64,000 bases of DNA, from the NCBI RefSeq assembly GCF_034344865.1, contig NZ_CP133774.1, positions 5,208,001 through 5,272,000 of the forward strand, written 5' to 3'. This document shows positions 30,100 to 40,110 of this stretch, piece after piece (within the stretch, counting starts at the first letter, position 1; every line of letters starts with the position of its first letter). The stretch is from Pseudomonas sp. 10S4. Its GTDB lineage: Bacteria > Pseudomonadota > Gammaproteobacteria > Pseudomonadales > Pseudomonadaceae. The notes under the pieces are model-generated. The model was given only the letters and a program-made list of their open reading frames with translations. It had not been told where the DNA came from and did not search any database. The translations under genes were made by a program, and so were the position numbers.

Positions 30100-31243
30100 A
30101 TGAAAATCGTCATCGCCCCCGATTCGTTCAAGGACAGCCTGAGTGCCCAGGGCGTAGCCGATGCCATCGCGCTCGGGTTGGCCGAGGTCTGGCCGGATGC
30201 GCAATTGGTCAAATGCGCCGATGGCCGACGGCGGGGAGGGAACGGTCGAGTCGATTCTGGCGGCGTGCGCCGGTGAATTGCGTCGCACCAATGTGCGCGG
30301 CCCGCTGGGCGCATCGGTCGAAGCGGCTTGGGGTTGGTTGCCACACAACCACACAGCGATCATCGAAATGGCTGAAGCGAGCGGCTTGCAACTGGTGCCA
30401 CCGGGGCAGCGCGATGCCTGCATTAGCAGCACGTTCGGCACTGGTGAACTGATCCGCGCCGCGCTGGATGCCGGGGCACAACGGGTGATCCTGGCGATTG
30501 GCGGCAGCGCCACCAATGACGGCGGCGCCGGGGCGATGCAAGCCTTGGGCGTGAAGTTGCTCGACGCGCAGGGCCAAATTCTCGCCCCCGGTGGCTTGGC
30601 ACTGGCACAACTGGCCCGCATCGACTTGAGTGATATCGATCCACGCCTGAACACAGTGCGCTTCGACATCGCCGCCGACGTCAACAATCCGCTGTGCGGT
30701 CCCCACGGCGCCTCGGCGATTTTCGGCCCGCAAAAAGGTGCGTCACCGCAGCAGGTCCAGCAACTGGACCAAGCCCTTGGGCACTTTGCCGATCTGTGCG
30801 CACAGGCACTCGATAAAGACGTACGCGACGAGCCGGGCAGCGGCGCGGCGGGTGGTCTGGGGTTTGCGGCCAAGGCGTTTCTCGGTGCGCAGTTTCAGGC
30901 TGGTGTAGAAGTGGTCGCCGAACTGGTGGGGCTGGCTGACGCCGTCAACGGTGCGGACCTGGTGATTACCGGCGAAGGCCGATTCGATGCGCAGACCTTG
31001 CGCGGCAAGACACCGTTTGGTGTGGCGCGGATTGCACGGCAGCAGGGTGTGCCGGTGATTGTCATTGCTGGAACGCTGGGTGAGGGTTATCAGGCATTGT
31101 ACGAACACGGCATCGACGCTGTATTTGCATTGGTGAGCGGGCCAATGACACTGGAGCAGGCGTGTACCGAGGCGCCGCGGTTGTTGCGGGAGCGGGCGGC
31201 TGATATTGCGCGGGTTTGGCGCATCGCAACCAGGCCAATCTGA
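30100..31243 (+). pseudogene. garK: glycerate 2-kinase (GarK/GlxK family), frameshifted near the start
   Basis: The start at 30100 (GGAG 8 nt upstream) reads MKIVIAPDSFKDSLSAQGVA to about codon 38, where one extra base near 30213-30218 breaks the frame. Without it the sequence continues as KCPMADGGEGTVESILAACA to a normal C-terminus. Conserved GlxK-type motifs follow: LAIGGSATNDGGAGAMQALG, GPHGASAIFGPQKGASP and GAAGGLGFA. Repaired length is ~380 aa. It would convert glycerate to 2-phosphoglycerate, downstream of the CdaR regulon. Confidence 0.83.
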
Positions 31244-31252
31244 CTTCGACCC

Positions 31253-31372
31253 TGTGGCGAGGGGGCTTGCCCCGTTGGGGCGCGAAGCGGCCCCCTACAA
31301 TCGCCCTGACATACCGCACCGTATGGTTTTACGACTGTTTCGCAGCCGGACGGGGCAAGCCCCCTCGCCACA
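31253..31372. repeat. REP doublet (REPIN), GGGGGC subtype
   Basis: TGTGGCGAGGGGGCTTGCCC and its inverse, with an internal palindromic spacer. It occupies the first third of the 358-nt gap between glycerate kinase and the chemoreceptor. Confidence 0.88.
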
Positions 31373-31393
31373 ACAGTGGTGTCTTCCATGATG

Positions 31394-31419
31394 CGAGTGT
31401 TTCACCGCTGAAACACTCG
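31394..31419. other. perfect hairpin upstream of the chemoreceptor gene
   Basis: CGAGTGTTTCA-CCGC-TGAAACACTCG, an 11-bp perfect stem without a T-tract. It could be a weak terminator or an operator. The rest of the 31244-31601 gap shows no gene. Confidence 0.55.
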
Positions 31420-31601
31420 TAACCCCTTGAAATATATTTCCACTTGCCCCGAAAAAAACCTCAAGTCCGGCCGATAACCCTCATAGGCGCGCACGAAACC
31501 AATTCCAACTGCAGCGCCAAGCTGATCCGGCCGGCCTCCATGCCCGCCCGACAGCTATCACGGCACGGATGCTCGAAGCCTCAATCACCGAGAATCATCC
31601 T

Positions 31602-33227
31602 ATGTCCTTGCGTAATCTGAACATCGCGCCTCGAGCTTTCCTGGGTTTCGCCTTCATTGCCTTGCTGGTTATCGTGCTGGGCGTGTTTGCCGTGAATCGT
31701 ATGTCGCTCATCCGACAGGCGTCCGTGGACATGGAAAGCAATCAGCTTCCCAGCGTCGGTTTTTTGGGCAACATCACTGAAAACGTCCTGCGCCTGCGCA
31801 TTCTCTCGTTCCGTATTTTGATCAACCGTGATACGGCCTCGTTGCAGGACGCTGATACCCGGATCTCGGTGTTGGTGGACAAGGTCAAGCAGGCGCAGGC
31901 AAGTTACGCGGCACTGCCTGCGGGCGGCGAAGAGGCGGCTTTGTACAAGACGTTCGCTGCCACGCTGGACAACTACCTGCAAGCCCAGCGCGAGATGATG
32001 GATCTCTCACGCCAGAACAAGGTTGAAGACATGCACACCCTGATCAATACACGGATCAAGGACGGCACCGACCTGATGGGCGAGCAGTTGAATAAACTGA
32101 TCGCCATCAACAAGGCCGATGCAACGGCTGCCGATGCCGAGGCTCGCGATCAGTACGCCTTTGCCACCAACGGCATCATCGCCGTCTCCGTGGTCGCGGC
32201 CCTGATGACTGTGCTGCTGGCCTGGTTGCTGACCCGCAGCATCGTCGAACCGTTGAACCGTGCCGTGCAGGCAGCCGAAACCATTGCTGGCGGCAACTTG
32301 ACCAAAACCATCGAAATCGATGGCAAGGATGAACCGTCCCGCCTGCTCGGCGCTTTGTCGGTCATGCAAGCCAACCTGCGCAAAACCATCGAGCAGATCG
32401 CCGGTTCCGCCACTCAGTTGGGTGCCGCCGCTGAAGAGCTCAGTGCAGTCACCGAAGAAGCCTCGCGCGGCCTGCAACAGCAGAACAACGAAATCGAACA
32501 GGCCGCCACTGCAGTCAATGAAATGACCGCCGCCGTCGAAGAAGTGGCACGCAACGCGGTGTCGACCTCCGAAGCCTCGAACCAGTCGACCCAGGCTGCC
32601 CGTGAAGGTCGCAACCGCGTGGTGGAAACCGTTGACGCGATCCAGACTATGACCCACGACGTGCAAAACACCTCGGTGATGATCGAAGGCCTGGCGGCTC
32701 AGGGTCGCGACATCGGCAAGGTACTGGACGTGATCCGCGCCATCGCCGAGCAAACCAACTTGCTGGCGCTCAACGCCGCAATCGAAGCGGCTCGTGCCGG
32801 TGAAGCCGGACGTGGTTTCGCGGTGGTGGCAGACGAAGTTCGGGCGCTGGCCCACCGCACCGCGCAATCGACCCAGGAAATCGAAAAAATGGTCGCCGGC
32901 ATTCAGAACGGCACCGGTGAAGCAGTCTCCTCGATGCAGCAAAGCAATCAGCGCACCCACAGCACCCTGGAATTGGCCCGCGCCGCCGGGGTTGCGTTGG
33001 AGCAGATCACCCAATCGATCCATATGATCAACGAGCGCAACCTGGTCATCGCCAGTGCTTCGGAAGAACAGGCCCAGGTGTCCCGCGAAGTCGATCGCAA
33101 CCTGGTCAACATTCGTGACCTGGCTATCCAGTCCGCCGCCGGTGCCAACCAGACCAGCACCGCGACGCATGAACTGTCGCGTTTGGCGGTGGATTTGAAT
33201 GCGATGGTGGCGCGATTTGTAATTTGA
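31602..33227 (+). CDS. methyl-accepting chemotaxis protein
   Basis: A 541-residue transmembrane chemoreceptor. A TM helix at ~10-30 precedes a four-helix-bundle-type periplasmic domain (~31-185), then a second TM, a HAMP segment ([20 protein letters not shown]) and the cytoplasmic signalling domain. The hairpin tip [20 protein letters not shown] and [20 protein letters not shown] are diagnostic. The ATG at 31602 is preferred to 31569. Its ligand is unknown; it sits between glycerate use and arginine/keto-acid genes. No C-terminal CheR-tethering pentapeptide is seen. Confidence 0.95.
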   Translation: MSLRNLNIAPRAFLGFAFIALLVIVLGVFAVNRMSLIRQASVDMESNQLPSVGFLGNITENVLRLRILSFRILINRDTASLQDADTRISVLVDKVKQAQASYAALPAGGEEAALYKTFAATLDNYLQAQREMMDLSRQNKVEDMHTLINTRIKDGTDLMGEQLNKLIAINKADATAADAEARDQYAFATNGIIAVSVVAALMTVLLAWLLTRSIVEPLNRAVQAAETIAGGNLTKTIEIDGKDEPSRLLGALSVMQANLRKTIEQIAGSATQLGAAAEELSAVTEEASRGLQQQNNEIEQAATAVNEMTAAVEEVARNAVSTSEASNQSTQAAREGRNRVVETVDAIQTMTHDVQNTSVMIEGLAAQGRDIGKVLDVIRAIAEQTNLLALNAAIEAARAGEAGRGFAVVADEVRALAHRTAQSTQEIEKMVAGIQNGTGEAVSSMQQSNQRTHSTLELARAAGVALEQITQSIHMINERNLVIASASEEQAQVSREVDRNLVNIRDLAIQSAAGANQTSTATHELSRLAVDLNAMVARFVI

Positions 33228-33267
33228 GATAGGGTTGTGACTGGAACACGCGCGATAGGAGAAGTAC

Positions 33268-34455
33268 ATGCGCTATTCAGCCCTGACCCAACGCATCGCC
33301 GGTGACGGAGCGGCGGCCTGGCAGATTCATGATCGAGCGCTGGAGTTGCGCGAGCAGGGCGTTGATGTGCTGCTGCTGTCGGTGGGCGATCCGGATTTCG
33401 ATACGCCCAAGCTTATTGTGCAGGCTGCGATCGACAGCCTGCTGGCCGGCGACACTCATTACTCCGACGTACGCGGCACCCGGGCGCTGCGTAACAGCAT
33501 CGCCAGCCGGCATCGGAGACGCAGCGGTCAGGCGGTGGATGCCGGGCATGTGATCGTGTTACCGGGTGCGCAATGCGCGGTGTATTCGGTAGCGCAATGC
33601 CTGCTCGATCCGGGCGATGAAGTGATCGTCGCCGAACCGATGTATGTCACTTACGAAGGTGTTTTCGGGGCCTGCGGGGCAAAAGTGGTTCCGGTGGCGG
33701 TGCGTCCGGAGAATGGTTTTCGGGTGGATCCGGCCGATGTCGCGGCGCTGATCACCCCCAAAACCCGGGTGATTCTGCTCAACAGCCCAAACAATCCGTC
33801 TGGTGCCAGCCTTCCATTGTTGATCTGGCAGGAACTGGCGGTGCTCTGCGTTCGTCACGACTTGTGGCTGATCAGCGATGAGGTCTATAGCGACTTGCTG
33901 TACGAAGGTGAGCACATCAGCCCGGCCAGTTTGCCCGGCATGGCCGAGCGCACCGCGACCATTAATAGCCTGTCAAAATCCCACGCCATGAGCGGTTGGC
34001 GGGTCGGTTGGGTGATCGGTCCAAAACCCTTGGCCGAACACTTGGTGCACCTGTCGTTGTGCATGCTGTTTGGGATTCCGGATTTTGTGCAGAACGCTGC
34101 GCAAGTTGCACTGGACGGGGACTTGCCGGAAGTGGCGCAAATGCGTGAAGAATATCGCCAGCGCCGGGACCTGGTGTGCGCACGATTGAGCACGTGCCCT
34201 GGCATCCGGCCGATCAAGCCTGATGGCGGGATGTTCGTGATGGTCGATGTACGCCAGACGGGGCTGTGTGCCCAAGGGTTTGCCGAGCGGTTGCTGGAAG
34301 GGTATGGGGTGTCGGTGCTGGCGGGCGAGGCGTTCGGGCCGAGTGCGGCAGGGCATATTCGACTTGGGTTGGTGGTGGATCAGGTGAAACTGGCGGATGC
34401 GTGTCGGCGGATTGCGCTGTGTGCGGCGGATCTGCTTGAGGCTCGGCGGGCCTGA
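33268..34455 (+). CDS. aruH: arginine:pyruvate transaminase AruH-like aminotransferase
   Basis: A 395-residue fold-type I PLP enzyme. PLP Lys lies in NSLSKSHAMSGWRVGW, and the substrate carboxylate Arg in GHIRLGLV. The N-terminus MRYSALTQRIAGDGAAAW and the stretch LLLSVGDPDFDTPKLIVQAA resemble P. aeruginosa AruH, which starts the arginine transaminase route (arginine + pyruvate to 2-ketoarginine + alanine). The aruI decarboxylase is not adjacent here. AGGAG precedes the ATG. Confidence 0.85.
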   Translation: MRYSALTQRIAGDGAAAWQIHDRALELREQGVDVLLLSVGDPDFDTPKLIVQAAIDSLLAGDTHYSDVRGTRALRNSIASRHRRRSGQAVDAGHVIVLPGAQCAVYSVAQCLLDPGDEVIVAEPMYVTYEGVFGACGAKVVPVAVRPENGFRVDPADVAALITPKTRVILLNSPNNPSGASLPLLIWQELAVLCVRHDLWLISDEVYSDLLYEGEHISPASLPGMAERTATINSLSKSHAMSGWRVGWVIGPKPLAEHLVHLSLCMLFGIPDFVQNAAQVALDGDLPEVAQMREEYRQRRDLVCARLSTCPGIRPIKPDGGMFVMVDVRQTGLCAQGFAERLLEGYGVSVLAGEAFGPSAAGHIRLGLVVDQVKLADACRRIALCAADLLEARRA

Positions 34456-34476
34456 CGGAAATGTGGTGGGTTTGAG

Positions 34477-34554
34477 GGCCTCTTCGCGGGCAAGCCTCGC
34501 TCCTACAAGGATACGCATCCCCCTGTAGGAGCGAGGCTTGCCCGCGAAGGCGCC
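34477..34554. repeat. REP doublet (REPIN), TAGGAGCGAGG subtype
   Basis: Inverted copies CGCGGGCAAGCCTCGCTCCT and TGTAGGAGCGAGGCTTGCCC with only ~14 nt between them. Convergent gap between aruH and kguD. The same subtype occurs at 49281, 53810 and 62903. Confidence 0.9.
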
Positions 34555-34573
34555 CTGACAGGCACCAAATTTC

Positions 34574-35557
34574 TTAAGCCTTCCACGCCTCGGCATTCAC
34601 CAGATTCACCGGCCGCTCACCCGCCAACGCCATCAGCAGATTGTCCACCGCACACTTGGCCATCGCTTCCCGCGTTTCATGGGTCGCCGAACCAATGTGC
34701 GGCGTCGCCACCACGTTGTTCAACTGCATCAACGGCGAATCCTGGTTCAGCGGCTCTCGCTCAAACACATCCAGCCCGGCCGCGCGAATTTTCCCGTCCT
34801 GCAACGCCTGGATCAGCGCTGCTTCGTCCACCACTTTGCCCCGTGAAATATTGATAAAGATCGTTTCAGGGCCCATCAAGGCGAACTGTTCGGCGCCAAT
34901 CAACCCTTCGGTTTCAGCGGTCAGCGGCAAGGTCAGGCAGACAAAATCCGCTTGCTGCAACAGCTCGGGCAGGGTGCGGTATTGCGCATTGAAGCGCTGT
35001 TCGACAGCCGGTTTCGGCGAGTGGCTGTGATAAATCACCGGCATGCCAAACCCGAAATGCCCACGCTGGGCCAGCGCTTCACCGATGCGGCCCATGCCGA
35101 TGATGCCCAGCGTCTTGCCGTGCACATCGGTGCCAAACTGCGCTGGGCCGATGTTGCGGCTCCACTGGCCGGCGCGAACCAGGTTGGCCAGTTCTACTAC
35201 GCGTCGGGCGGTGGCCAGGATCAGCGCGAAACCGGTGTCGGCCGTGGTTTCGGTCAGCACGTCGGGAGTGTTGCTGAGCAGGACCCGTCGTTCGGTCAGG
35301 TAATTGATGTCGTAGTTGTCGACGCCCACCGAGACGCTGGCAATCGCTTCCAGATTCGGTGCGAGGTCGAGCAATGCAGCGTCCAGTTTCAGACTCGCAC
35401 CCAGCAAGCCCTGAGCCTGGGGCAGGGCCGCGCGCAACTTGGCGAGGCCCTCGGCATCCAGGCTTTCGATCAGGGTCACGTCGGTCTGCTCATGCAAGCG
35501 AGCCATCAGCAGCGGCGAGAGTTTCTTGTACAGCACAACCTGCTTTTTCATCGTCAT
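34574..35557 (-). CDS. kguD: 2-ketogluconate-6-phosphate reductase
   Basis: A 327-residue D-isomer-specific 2-hydroxyacid dehydrogenase. The Rossmann motif is GKTLGIIGMGRIGEALAQRG, and catalytic Arg, Glu and His lie in NISRGKVVDEAALIQAL, GLDVFEREP and ATPHIGSATHE. Alone it could be called glyoxylate/hydroxypyruvate reductase. As the last gene of the kguE-kguK-kguT-kguD order it should reduce 2-keto-6-phosphogluconate to 6-phosphogluconate with NADPH. Only 15 nt separates it from kguT. Confidence 0.9.
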   Translation of the reverse strand: MTMKKQVVLYKKLSPLLMARLHEQTDVTLIESLDAEGLAKLRAALPQAQGLLGASLKLDAALLDLAPNLEAIASVSVGVDNYDINYLTERRVLLSNTPDVLTETTADTGFALILATARRVVELANLVRAGQWSRNIGPAQFGTDVHGKTLGIIGMGRIGEALAQRGHFGFGMPVIYHSHSPKPAVEQRFNAQYRTLPELLQQADFVCLTLPLTAETEGLIGAEQFALMGPETIFINISRGKVVDEAALIQALQDGKIRAAGLDVFEREPLNQDSPLMQLNNVVATPHIGSATHETREAMAKCAVDNLLMALAGERPVNLVNAEAWKA

Positions 35558-35572
35558 CGTCTCAACTTCAAT

Positions 35573-36871
35573 TCAAGGGTGAGCAGCCATCGGCCGTTTC
35601 ACAACAGCCTTGGCCACGACCCGGTCACTGGCGCCGGGCTTGAGGAAAATCGTCAGCACCACCGAGAGCATCAACGCGCCGCTCATCAACAGATACGACG
35701 CGCCGGGCGAACCGGTGGTGCTGTTCAAATAGCCGACCAGATAAGAACCGCCAAACGAGCCAAGTGCGCCCATGCTATTGATCAGCGCCATGGCGCCACC
35801 GGCAACGTTGGCCGGCAGGATCTCCGGGACGATCGCAAAAAACGGCCCGTAAGGTGCGTACATGCAGGCGCCGGCGATCACCAGCAAGGTGTAGGACCAC
35901 CAGAAGTGTTCAGCGCCCAACGCGTAAGAGCCGTAGAACGCAATCGAGGCGATGAGCAGCGGCGGCCACACAAAGCGTTTGCGCTTCTGCAATTTATCCG
36001 AGCCCCAGGACACCGCAAGCATGCCGATCACCGCTGCCAGGTACGGCAGCGCCGAGAGCCAGCCGGCTTCGACCATGTCCATCTGCAAACCAGCCTTGAG
36101 GATCGACGGCAGCCACAGCACAAAACCGTAGACGCCAATGCTCCAGCAGAAAAACTGCAAGGCCAGCACGATCACTTTCGGCGAGCGGAAGGCTTCGGCG
36201 TAGTTCTTCACGGCTTTGATGCCAACCTGTTCGGCGGCCAAGGCGCTTTCCAGGTCTTGTTTTTCCTGGTCGCTGAGCCACTTGGCCTGGGCTGGACGCT
36301 CATCGGCCAGACGCCACCAGATAAACGCCCAGATCACCGCCGGCAGACCCTCGATGATGAACATCCAGCGCCAGCCAACGCTGCTGACGAGGTAGGCCGA
36401 GACGACGGACATCCACAGCACCGTGACCGGGTTGCCGAGGATCAGGAAGGTGTTGGCTTTGGAGCGTTCGCCGCTGGTGAACCAGTTACTGAGCAGGATG
36501 AGCATCGCGGGCATGATGGCCGCCTCGACGATTCCGATCGCGAACCGGATGACGAATAGCACCCAGATGTTCGTGACGATGCCGATGCAGCTGGCCAGGA
36601 TGCCCCACAGGATCAGCGCGTAGAAGATCAGCTTCTTCGCGCTCCGCCGTTGCGCGTAACTCGCGCTCGGCACCTGGAAGAAGAAGTAGCCGAGGAAGAA
36701 CAGGGCTGCAAGGAAGGCCGAGGCGCTGGCCGTGATGTTGAGGTCTTTCGCCATCCCCGCGGCGGCGCCCAGACTGTAATTCGAGCGGTCGAGGTACGCC
36801 AGGCTGTAGGTGATGAATACGATGGGCATGATGTACCACCAGCGGCGGGCGGCGAGTGTTGCAGTTTTCAT
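35573..36871 (-). CDS. kguT: 2-ketogluconate transporter (MFS)
   Basis: A 432-residue, 12-helix MFS permease of the anion:cation symporter family, with YSLAYLDRSNYSLGAAAGMA in helix 1 and GIVEAAIMPAMLILLSNWFT in helix 4. Context (kguK upstream, kguD downstream, PtxS operators) identifies 2-ketogluconate as substrate. It lies 122 nt after kguK with a REP doublet in between, which may modulate relative expression. Confidence 0.92.
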   Translation of the reverse strand: MKTATLAARRWWYIMPIVFITYSLAYLDRSNYSLGAAAGMAKDLNITASASAFLAALFFLGYFFFQVPSASYAQRRSAKKLIFYALILWGILASCIGIVTNIWVLFVIRFAIGIVEAAIMPAMLILLSNWFTSGERSKANTFLILGNPVTVLWMSVVSAYLVSSVGWRWMFIIEGLPAVIWAFIWWRLADERPAQAKWLSDQEKQDLESALAAEQVGIKAVKNYAEAFRSPKVIVLALQFFCWSIGVYGFVLWLPSILKAGLQMDMVEAGWLSALPYLAAVIGMLAVSWGSDKLQKRKRFVWPPLLIASIAFYGSYALGAEHFWWSYTLLVIAGACMYAPYGPFFAIVPEILPANVAGGAMALINSMGALGSFGGSYLVGYLNSTTGSPGASYLLMSGALMLSVVLTIFLKPGASDRVVAKAVVKRPMAAHP

Positions 36872-36943
36872 GATGGTGCTCCTGAGCTTGTTGTTTTTGT
36901 CGCAGCAGGTAACGGTTTAAATCTTCAGTGGTTGGGCGGGCCT

Positions 36944-37027
36944 CTTCGCGAGCAAGTCGAATCGTCGCACCGTTCGCTCCTACAGGAGATGTGCTAACCC
37001 TGTAGTAGCGAAGCTTGCTCGCGAATG
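36944..37027. repeat. REP doublet (REPIN) overlapping the 3' end of kguK
   Basis: CGCGAGCAAG... and the inverse ...CTTGCTCGCG with degenerate inner parts (TAGTAGCGAAG). The right-hand arm lies inside the kguK coding frame. Confidence 0.8.
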
Positions 37028-37968
37028 GCGTCCTGAAACTCGGCGGGTAACTCACGGCGGGTCGGCAATCCCTCCATATCCCCCCGACTCTGCACTGCAC
37101 GACTGCCAATCCAGTTGGCGCGCTTCACGGCGTCGGCAAAACTGTGGTTTTCCAGCAGAGCGCTGATCATCCCTACGGCAAAGCCATCGCCAGCCCCGAC
37201 AGTATCGACAACCGTTTGCACCGGTACGCCAGCCACAAAACCCTGATCCAGATGTGTGCGGTAATAAGCGCCGTGCGGCCCGAGTTTGATCGCCACGGCT
37301 TCGGCACCTTGGTCGAGGTAAAACGCCGCAATGTCCGCCGGGTCTTCAAACCCGGTCAGCAAACGACCCTCGCTCAAACCCGGCAGCACCCAATGGGCGA
37401 GGGCGGCGAGGCGGTTGATCTCGGTAATCATCTGTTGCTCGCTGGCCCACAGGCTCGGGCGCAGGTTCGGGTCGAAAGACACGCTGCGACCGGCCGCGCG
37501 CATGCGGGTCATTAATTCGAAGGACATTTCCCGAGCGCTGGCCGACAGTGCCGGCGGAATGCCGGTGGCGTGCAAGTGCCGGGCGTTGAGCAGTTGCGTG
37601 GTAATCGACTGCACCGACAAATGGCTGGCTGCCGAACCACGGCGGAAATATTCGACCACCGGGTCGCTGCCATCATCGGTACGCGACTTGAGCTGAAACC
37701 CGGTGGGGTGCGCCGGGTCGATAGCGACATGGCGGCAATCCAGGCCTTCTTTCTCCAGCGTATCGATCACAAAGCGACCCAGGGAATCAGCGCCGACCCG
37801 GCTCAGCCAGGTAACGTTGAACCCCAGTCGCGACAAGCCGATGGCGACGTTGCTGTCGGCCCCGGCAATGCGTTTATGAAAATGGCCAACCTCGGCCAGG
37901 TCGCCGTTCTGCTCGGCGACGAACATCGCCATGGTTTCGCCGAACGACAGAATATCGATCTCAGACAT
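36994..37968 (-). CDS. kguK: 2-ketogluconate kinase
   Basis: A 324-residue PfkB/ribokinase-family kinase that phosphorylates 2-ketogluconate at C6. The N-terminal [20 protein letters not shown] and [18 protein letters not shown] are followed by the C-terminal anion-hole motif [20 protein letters not shown]. The ATG at 37968 overlaps the kguE stop by 8 nt, indicating translational coupling. The last ten or so codons, [11 protein letters not shown], are written in REP sequence, so the C-terminus has probably been altered by REP insertion. Confidence 0.92.
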   Translation of the reverse strand: MSEIDILSFGETMAMFVAEQNGDLAEVGHFHKRIAGADSNVAIGLSRLGFNVTWLSRVGADSLGRFVIDTLEKEGLDCRHVAIDPAHPTGFQLKSRTDDGSDPVVEYFRRGSAASHLSVQSITTQLLNARHLHATGIPPALSASAREMSFELMTRMRAAGRSVSFDPNLRPSLWASEQQMITEINRLAALAHWVLPGLSEGRLLTGFEDPADIAAFYLDQGAEAVAIKLGPHGAYYRTHLDQGFVAGVPVQTVVDTVGAGDGFAVGMISALLENHSFADAVKRANWIGSRAVQSRGDMEGLPTRRELPAEFQDAIREQASLLQG

Positions 37969-38743
37969 GCGTGCTCTCCAACCGTGATTGACCGAGGCGG
38001 GCGAGGGTGGCGACATGCTCGGTGGTCAGTTGCACCAGGTCATCGCCTTGCAGCGGATATTCCGCCGCCCGCATTACGCCTTGGGCCATATGCCGCAGCA
38101 GTTGTTCCCATAAATGCAGGTCGGCGGCGCCGGGCGGTATCGCCACCAATTTACCGTCGGCCCGGCGGACCACCGCTTTGCAATGCACGTAACCGACATG
38201 CCGACCGAGCAACCGCGCGGCGCTGGCGGCGGACTGGTCCTGCCATTGCCAGTTGCCGATGTCGAAGGTCATTTTGATCGGCAGGTTGTGCTGCTCGACT
38301 TCATTGAAGAAACGCTGGAACGGTTCGATGCGGCCGCCGTGCAAGGTCTGGTCGTTTTCGACCAGCAGTTGCACCGGGCTCTGGCTCAGCTGCCGCGCCA
38401 ACGCCTGGAGATCGTTGTTGTCGGTGAAGTAGCCGAGGGAGACTTTCAGCCATTTGGCGCCGAATGTTTGGGCCCGTTGCAGGGTTATGGCCAGCTCGGG
38501 ATTGGGTTTCGATTGACCGGCGAGCCACAGCTCGGTGGGCGAGGAGTAGACGCTTTCCAGGCCTTGGGCCTGGGTGGCGTCGGCCAGTTGCGTCGGGTCT
38601 TCAACCGTCAACAACTCTTCGCGCCATTCGATGCGCGTGGCGCCGGCGGCGGCCAATACGTCGACAAAACTGCCTTGACCGAGTTGACGGACCAGGTCGG
38701 CGCCGTAGCTCGACAGGCTGATGGAAACGGGTGGTTTATTCAT
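37961..38743 (-). CDS. kguE: KguE, putative epimerase/isomerase of the 2-ketogluconate operon
   Basis: A 260-residue xylose-isomerase-like TIM-barrel protein starting [20 protein letters not shown]. Metal/acid residues are visible in [24 protein letters not shown] and VGYVHCKAV. It is the first gene of the kgu operon, directly behind a PtxS operator. Its exact reaction is not established to my knowledge. Confidence 0.9.
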   Translation of the reverse strand: MNKPPVSISLSSYGADLVRQLGQGSFVDVLAAAGATRIEWREELLTVEDPTQLADATQAQGLESVYSSPTELWLAGQSKPNPELAITLQRAQTFGAKWLKVSLGYFTDNNDLQALARQLSQSPVQLLVENDQTLHGGRIEPFQRFFNEVEQHNLPIKMTFDIGNWQWQDQSAASAARLLGRHVGYVHCKAVVRRADGKLVAIPPGAADLHLWEQLLRHMAQGVMRAAEYPLQGDDLVQLTTEHVATLARLGQSRLESTHV

Positions 38744-38756
38744 TGTTATCTACCTC

Positions 38757-38770
38757 TGAAACCGGTTTCA
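38757..38770. promoter_or_regulatory. PtxS operator upstream of kguE
   Basis: Perfect palindrome TGAAACCGGTTTCA, 14 nt before the kguE start. It is identical to the site upstream of ptxS and matches the reported PtxS recognition sequence. Confidence 0.92.
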
Positions 38771-38820
38771 TTTTTGTTCAAAAAAAGGGATTGCCTTCAA
38801 GCGGGCGGCGTTTTCAAGGA

Positions 38821-38903
38821 CGCCTTCGCGAGCAATCCCGCTCCCACAAGGGATTTGTGTACGCCGCCGATCCAATGTGGGAGCGGGCTTGCTCGCGAAG
38901 AGG
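38821..38903. repeat. REP doublet (REPIN), GCGGGC subtype
   Basis: TTCGCGAGCAATCCCGCTCC and TGTGGGAGCGGGCTTGCTCG, between the ptxS stop and the kguE promoter. Confidence 0.88.
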
Positions 38904-38912
38904 CCGGAACAT

Positions 38913-39938
38913 TCACTGAAAATCCCCAAGCGTCGACCCACGCACCACCAACCGCGCCGCAAAATCCACCGTCCGCACCGGCCCGATATCCCCGCGCAAC
39001 CGTTTGAGCAAACACTCAAACGCACTCGCACCAATCTCCGCCGTCGGCTGGGCGAGGGCGGTAATCCCGCTGCCTACCAACGGATACCAATCCAGATCAT
39101 CGAGGGCAATCAGCCCGACATCCTCGAACAACTTGCAGCCCAATTCACGCAACGCATGGGTACTGGCCAGCGCCGCAATCCCGTTGGCACAGAACAGCGC
39201 TTTCGGCCCCGGGCCGGGTGCATCGAGGAAGGTTTTCAAATGTGAGGTCAGGTCGCTGCCGGTTTCGACCACAGCCCCTTGTAGCGCAGGGCGTTGCTGA
39301 ATCTGCGCCTTGAAACTGCTCACCCGCTCGATCCGCGAACTGGTCCCGTCAAACGGTTCAGTCACCAGCAACACATCGCGGTAACCGCGCTCTTCAAGGT
39401 GGGCGAGGGCCAGTTCAACGGCGGCCGGATTATCCAGCCCGACCAGGTCGCTCTCGAGTTGCTCAACCTTGCGGTCTACCAATACCAGCGGCATTTCCCG
39501 ATGCAGTTCGCGCAGTTCATCGCGGTGATGACCCAAGGTGTTCACGATCAAGCCTTCGATGTTGTACGAGCGCAGCAACGCCAAGTGCTGACGTTCCTGC
39601 TCGTCATCGCGATCGGTGTTGCACACCACCAAGCTGTAGCCGTGCTGGCGGCAAGCGGTTTCCACGCCATGCATCACGGCAATCGAATAAGGGTTACGGA
39701 TATCGGCCACCAGCATGCCAATCAGGCGAGTTCGCCCGCGTTTAAGGCCACGGGCCATTTGGTTGGGGCGATAGCCCAACTCGCTGATGGCTTGCTCGAT
39801 GCGCAAGGCAGTGGCATCGGAGAGCAGCGCGCGGTCGTCGCCGATAAAGCGCGACACGCTGGCCTTGGACACGCCCGCGTGTTCGGCGACATCGAGCATG
39901 GTGACGCGGCTGCGCTGGGCGGCGGAGAAATCGTTCAC
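38913..39938 (-). CDS. ptxS: LacI-family repressor PtxS
   Basis: A 341-residue repressor: LacI-type HTH VTMLDVAEHAGVSKASVSRF and hinge helix YRPNQMARGLKRGRTRLIGM, then a periplasmic-binding-protein-like effector domain (MLVADIRNPYSIAVMHGVET). PtxS represses itself and the kgu operon, and 2-ketogluconate releases it. Two identical operators flank the gene, which supports the assignment. The kguE-K-T-D genes lie downstream in the same orientation. Confidence 0.93.
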   Translation of the reverse strand: MNDFSAAQRSRVTMLDVAEHAGVSKASVSRFIGDDRALLSDATALRIEQAISELGYRPNQMARGLKRGRTRLIGMLVADIRNPYSIAVMHGVETACRQHGYSLVVCNTDRDDEQERQHLALLRSYNIEGLIVNTLGHHRDELRELHREMPLVLVDRKVEQLESDLVGLDNPAAVELALAHLEERGYRDVLLVTEPFDGTSSRIERVSSFKAQIQQRPALQGAVVETGSDLTSHLKTFLDAPGPGPKALFCANGIAALASTHALRELGCKLFEDVGLIALDDLDWYPLVGSGITALAQPTAEIGASAFECLLKRLRGDIGPVRTVDFAARLVVRGSTLGDFQ

Positions 39939-39989
39939 GGCTGGGCGACCTTGTTATTGGAATTATTTGAGTTCCAGTTCGTATTCGTC

Positions 39990-40003
39990 TGAAACCGGTT
40001 TCA
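39990..40003. promoter_or_regulatory. PtxS operator upstream of ptxS
   Basis: TGAAACCGGTTTCA, 52 nt upstream of the ptxS start: autoregulatory site identical to the kguE operator. Confidence 0.92.
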
Positions 40004-40090
40004 GGAAACCTCACAAGGTAGGTCTTCGTCAAGCTTGCTTTGGTGCAGATTCACTCAAAAACTGGACGACAGCCGACAAGCGGTCGGGAA

Positions 40091-40110
40091 ACCTGTCAGA
40101 TCTGACAGTA
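40091..40110. promoter_or_regulatory. LuxR-type (lux/las) box, left end of the surface island
   Basis: ACCTGTCAGATCTGACAGTA. The inner 16 nt are a perfect palindrome and match every defined base of the first 18 positions of the lux-box consensus ACCTGT-NN-GATC-NN-ACAGGT. A TCTAAT (-10-like) hexamer at 40132-40137 puts the box centre near -43, the class II position for LuxR activators. It ends exactly 100 nt before the ATG at 40210. Confidence 0.75.

Noticed and set aside
34952..36559. 535-codon plus-strand open frame over kguD/kguT
   Set aside because: Antisense shadow; low-complexity His/Gln/Arg composition and clear homology of the opposite strand.
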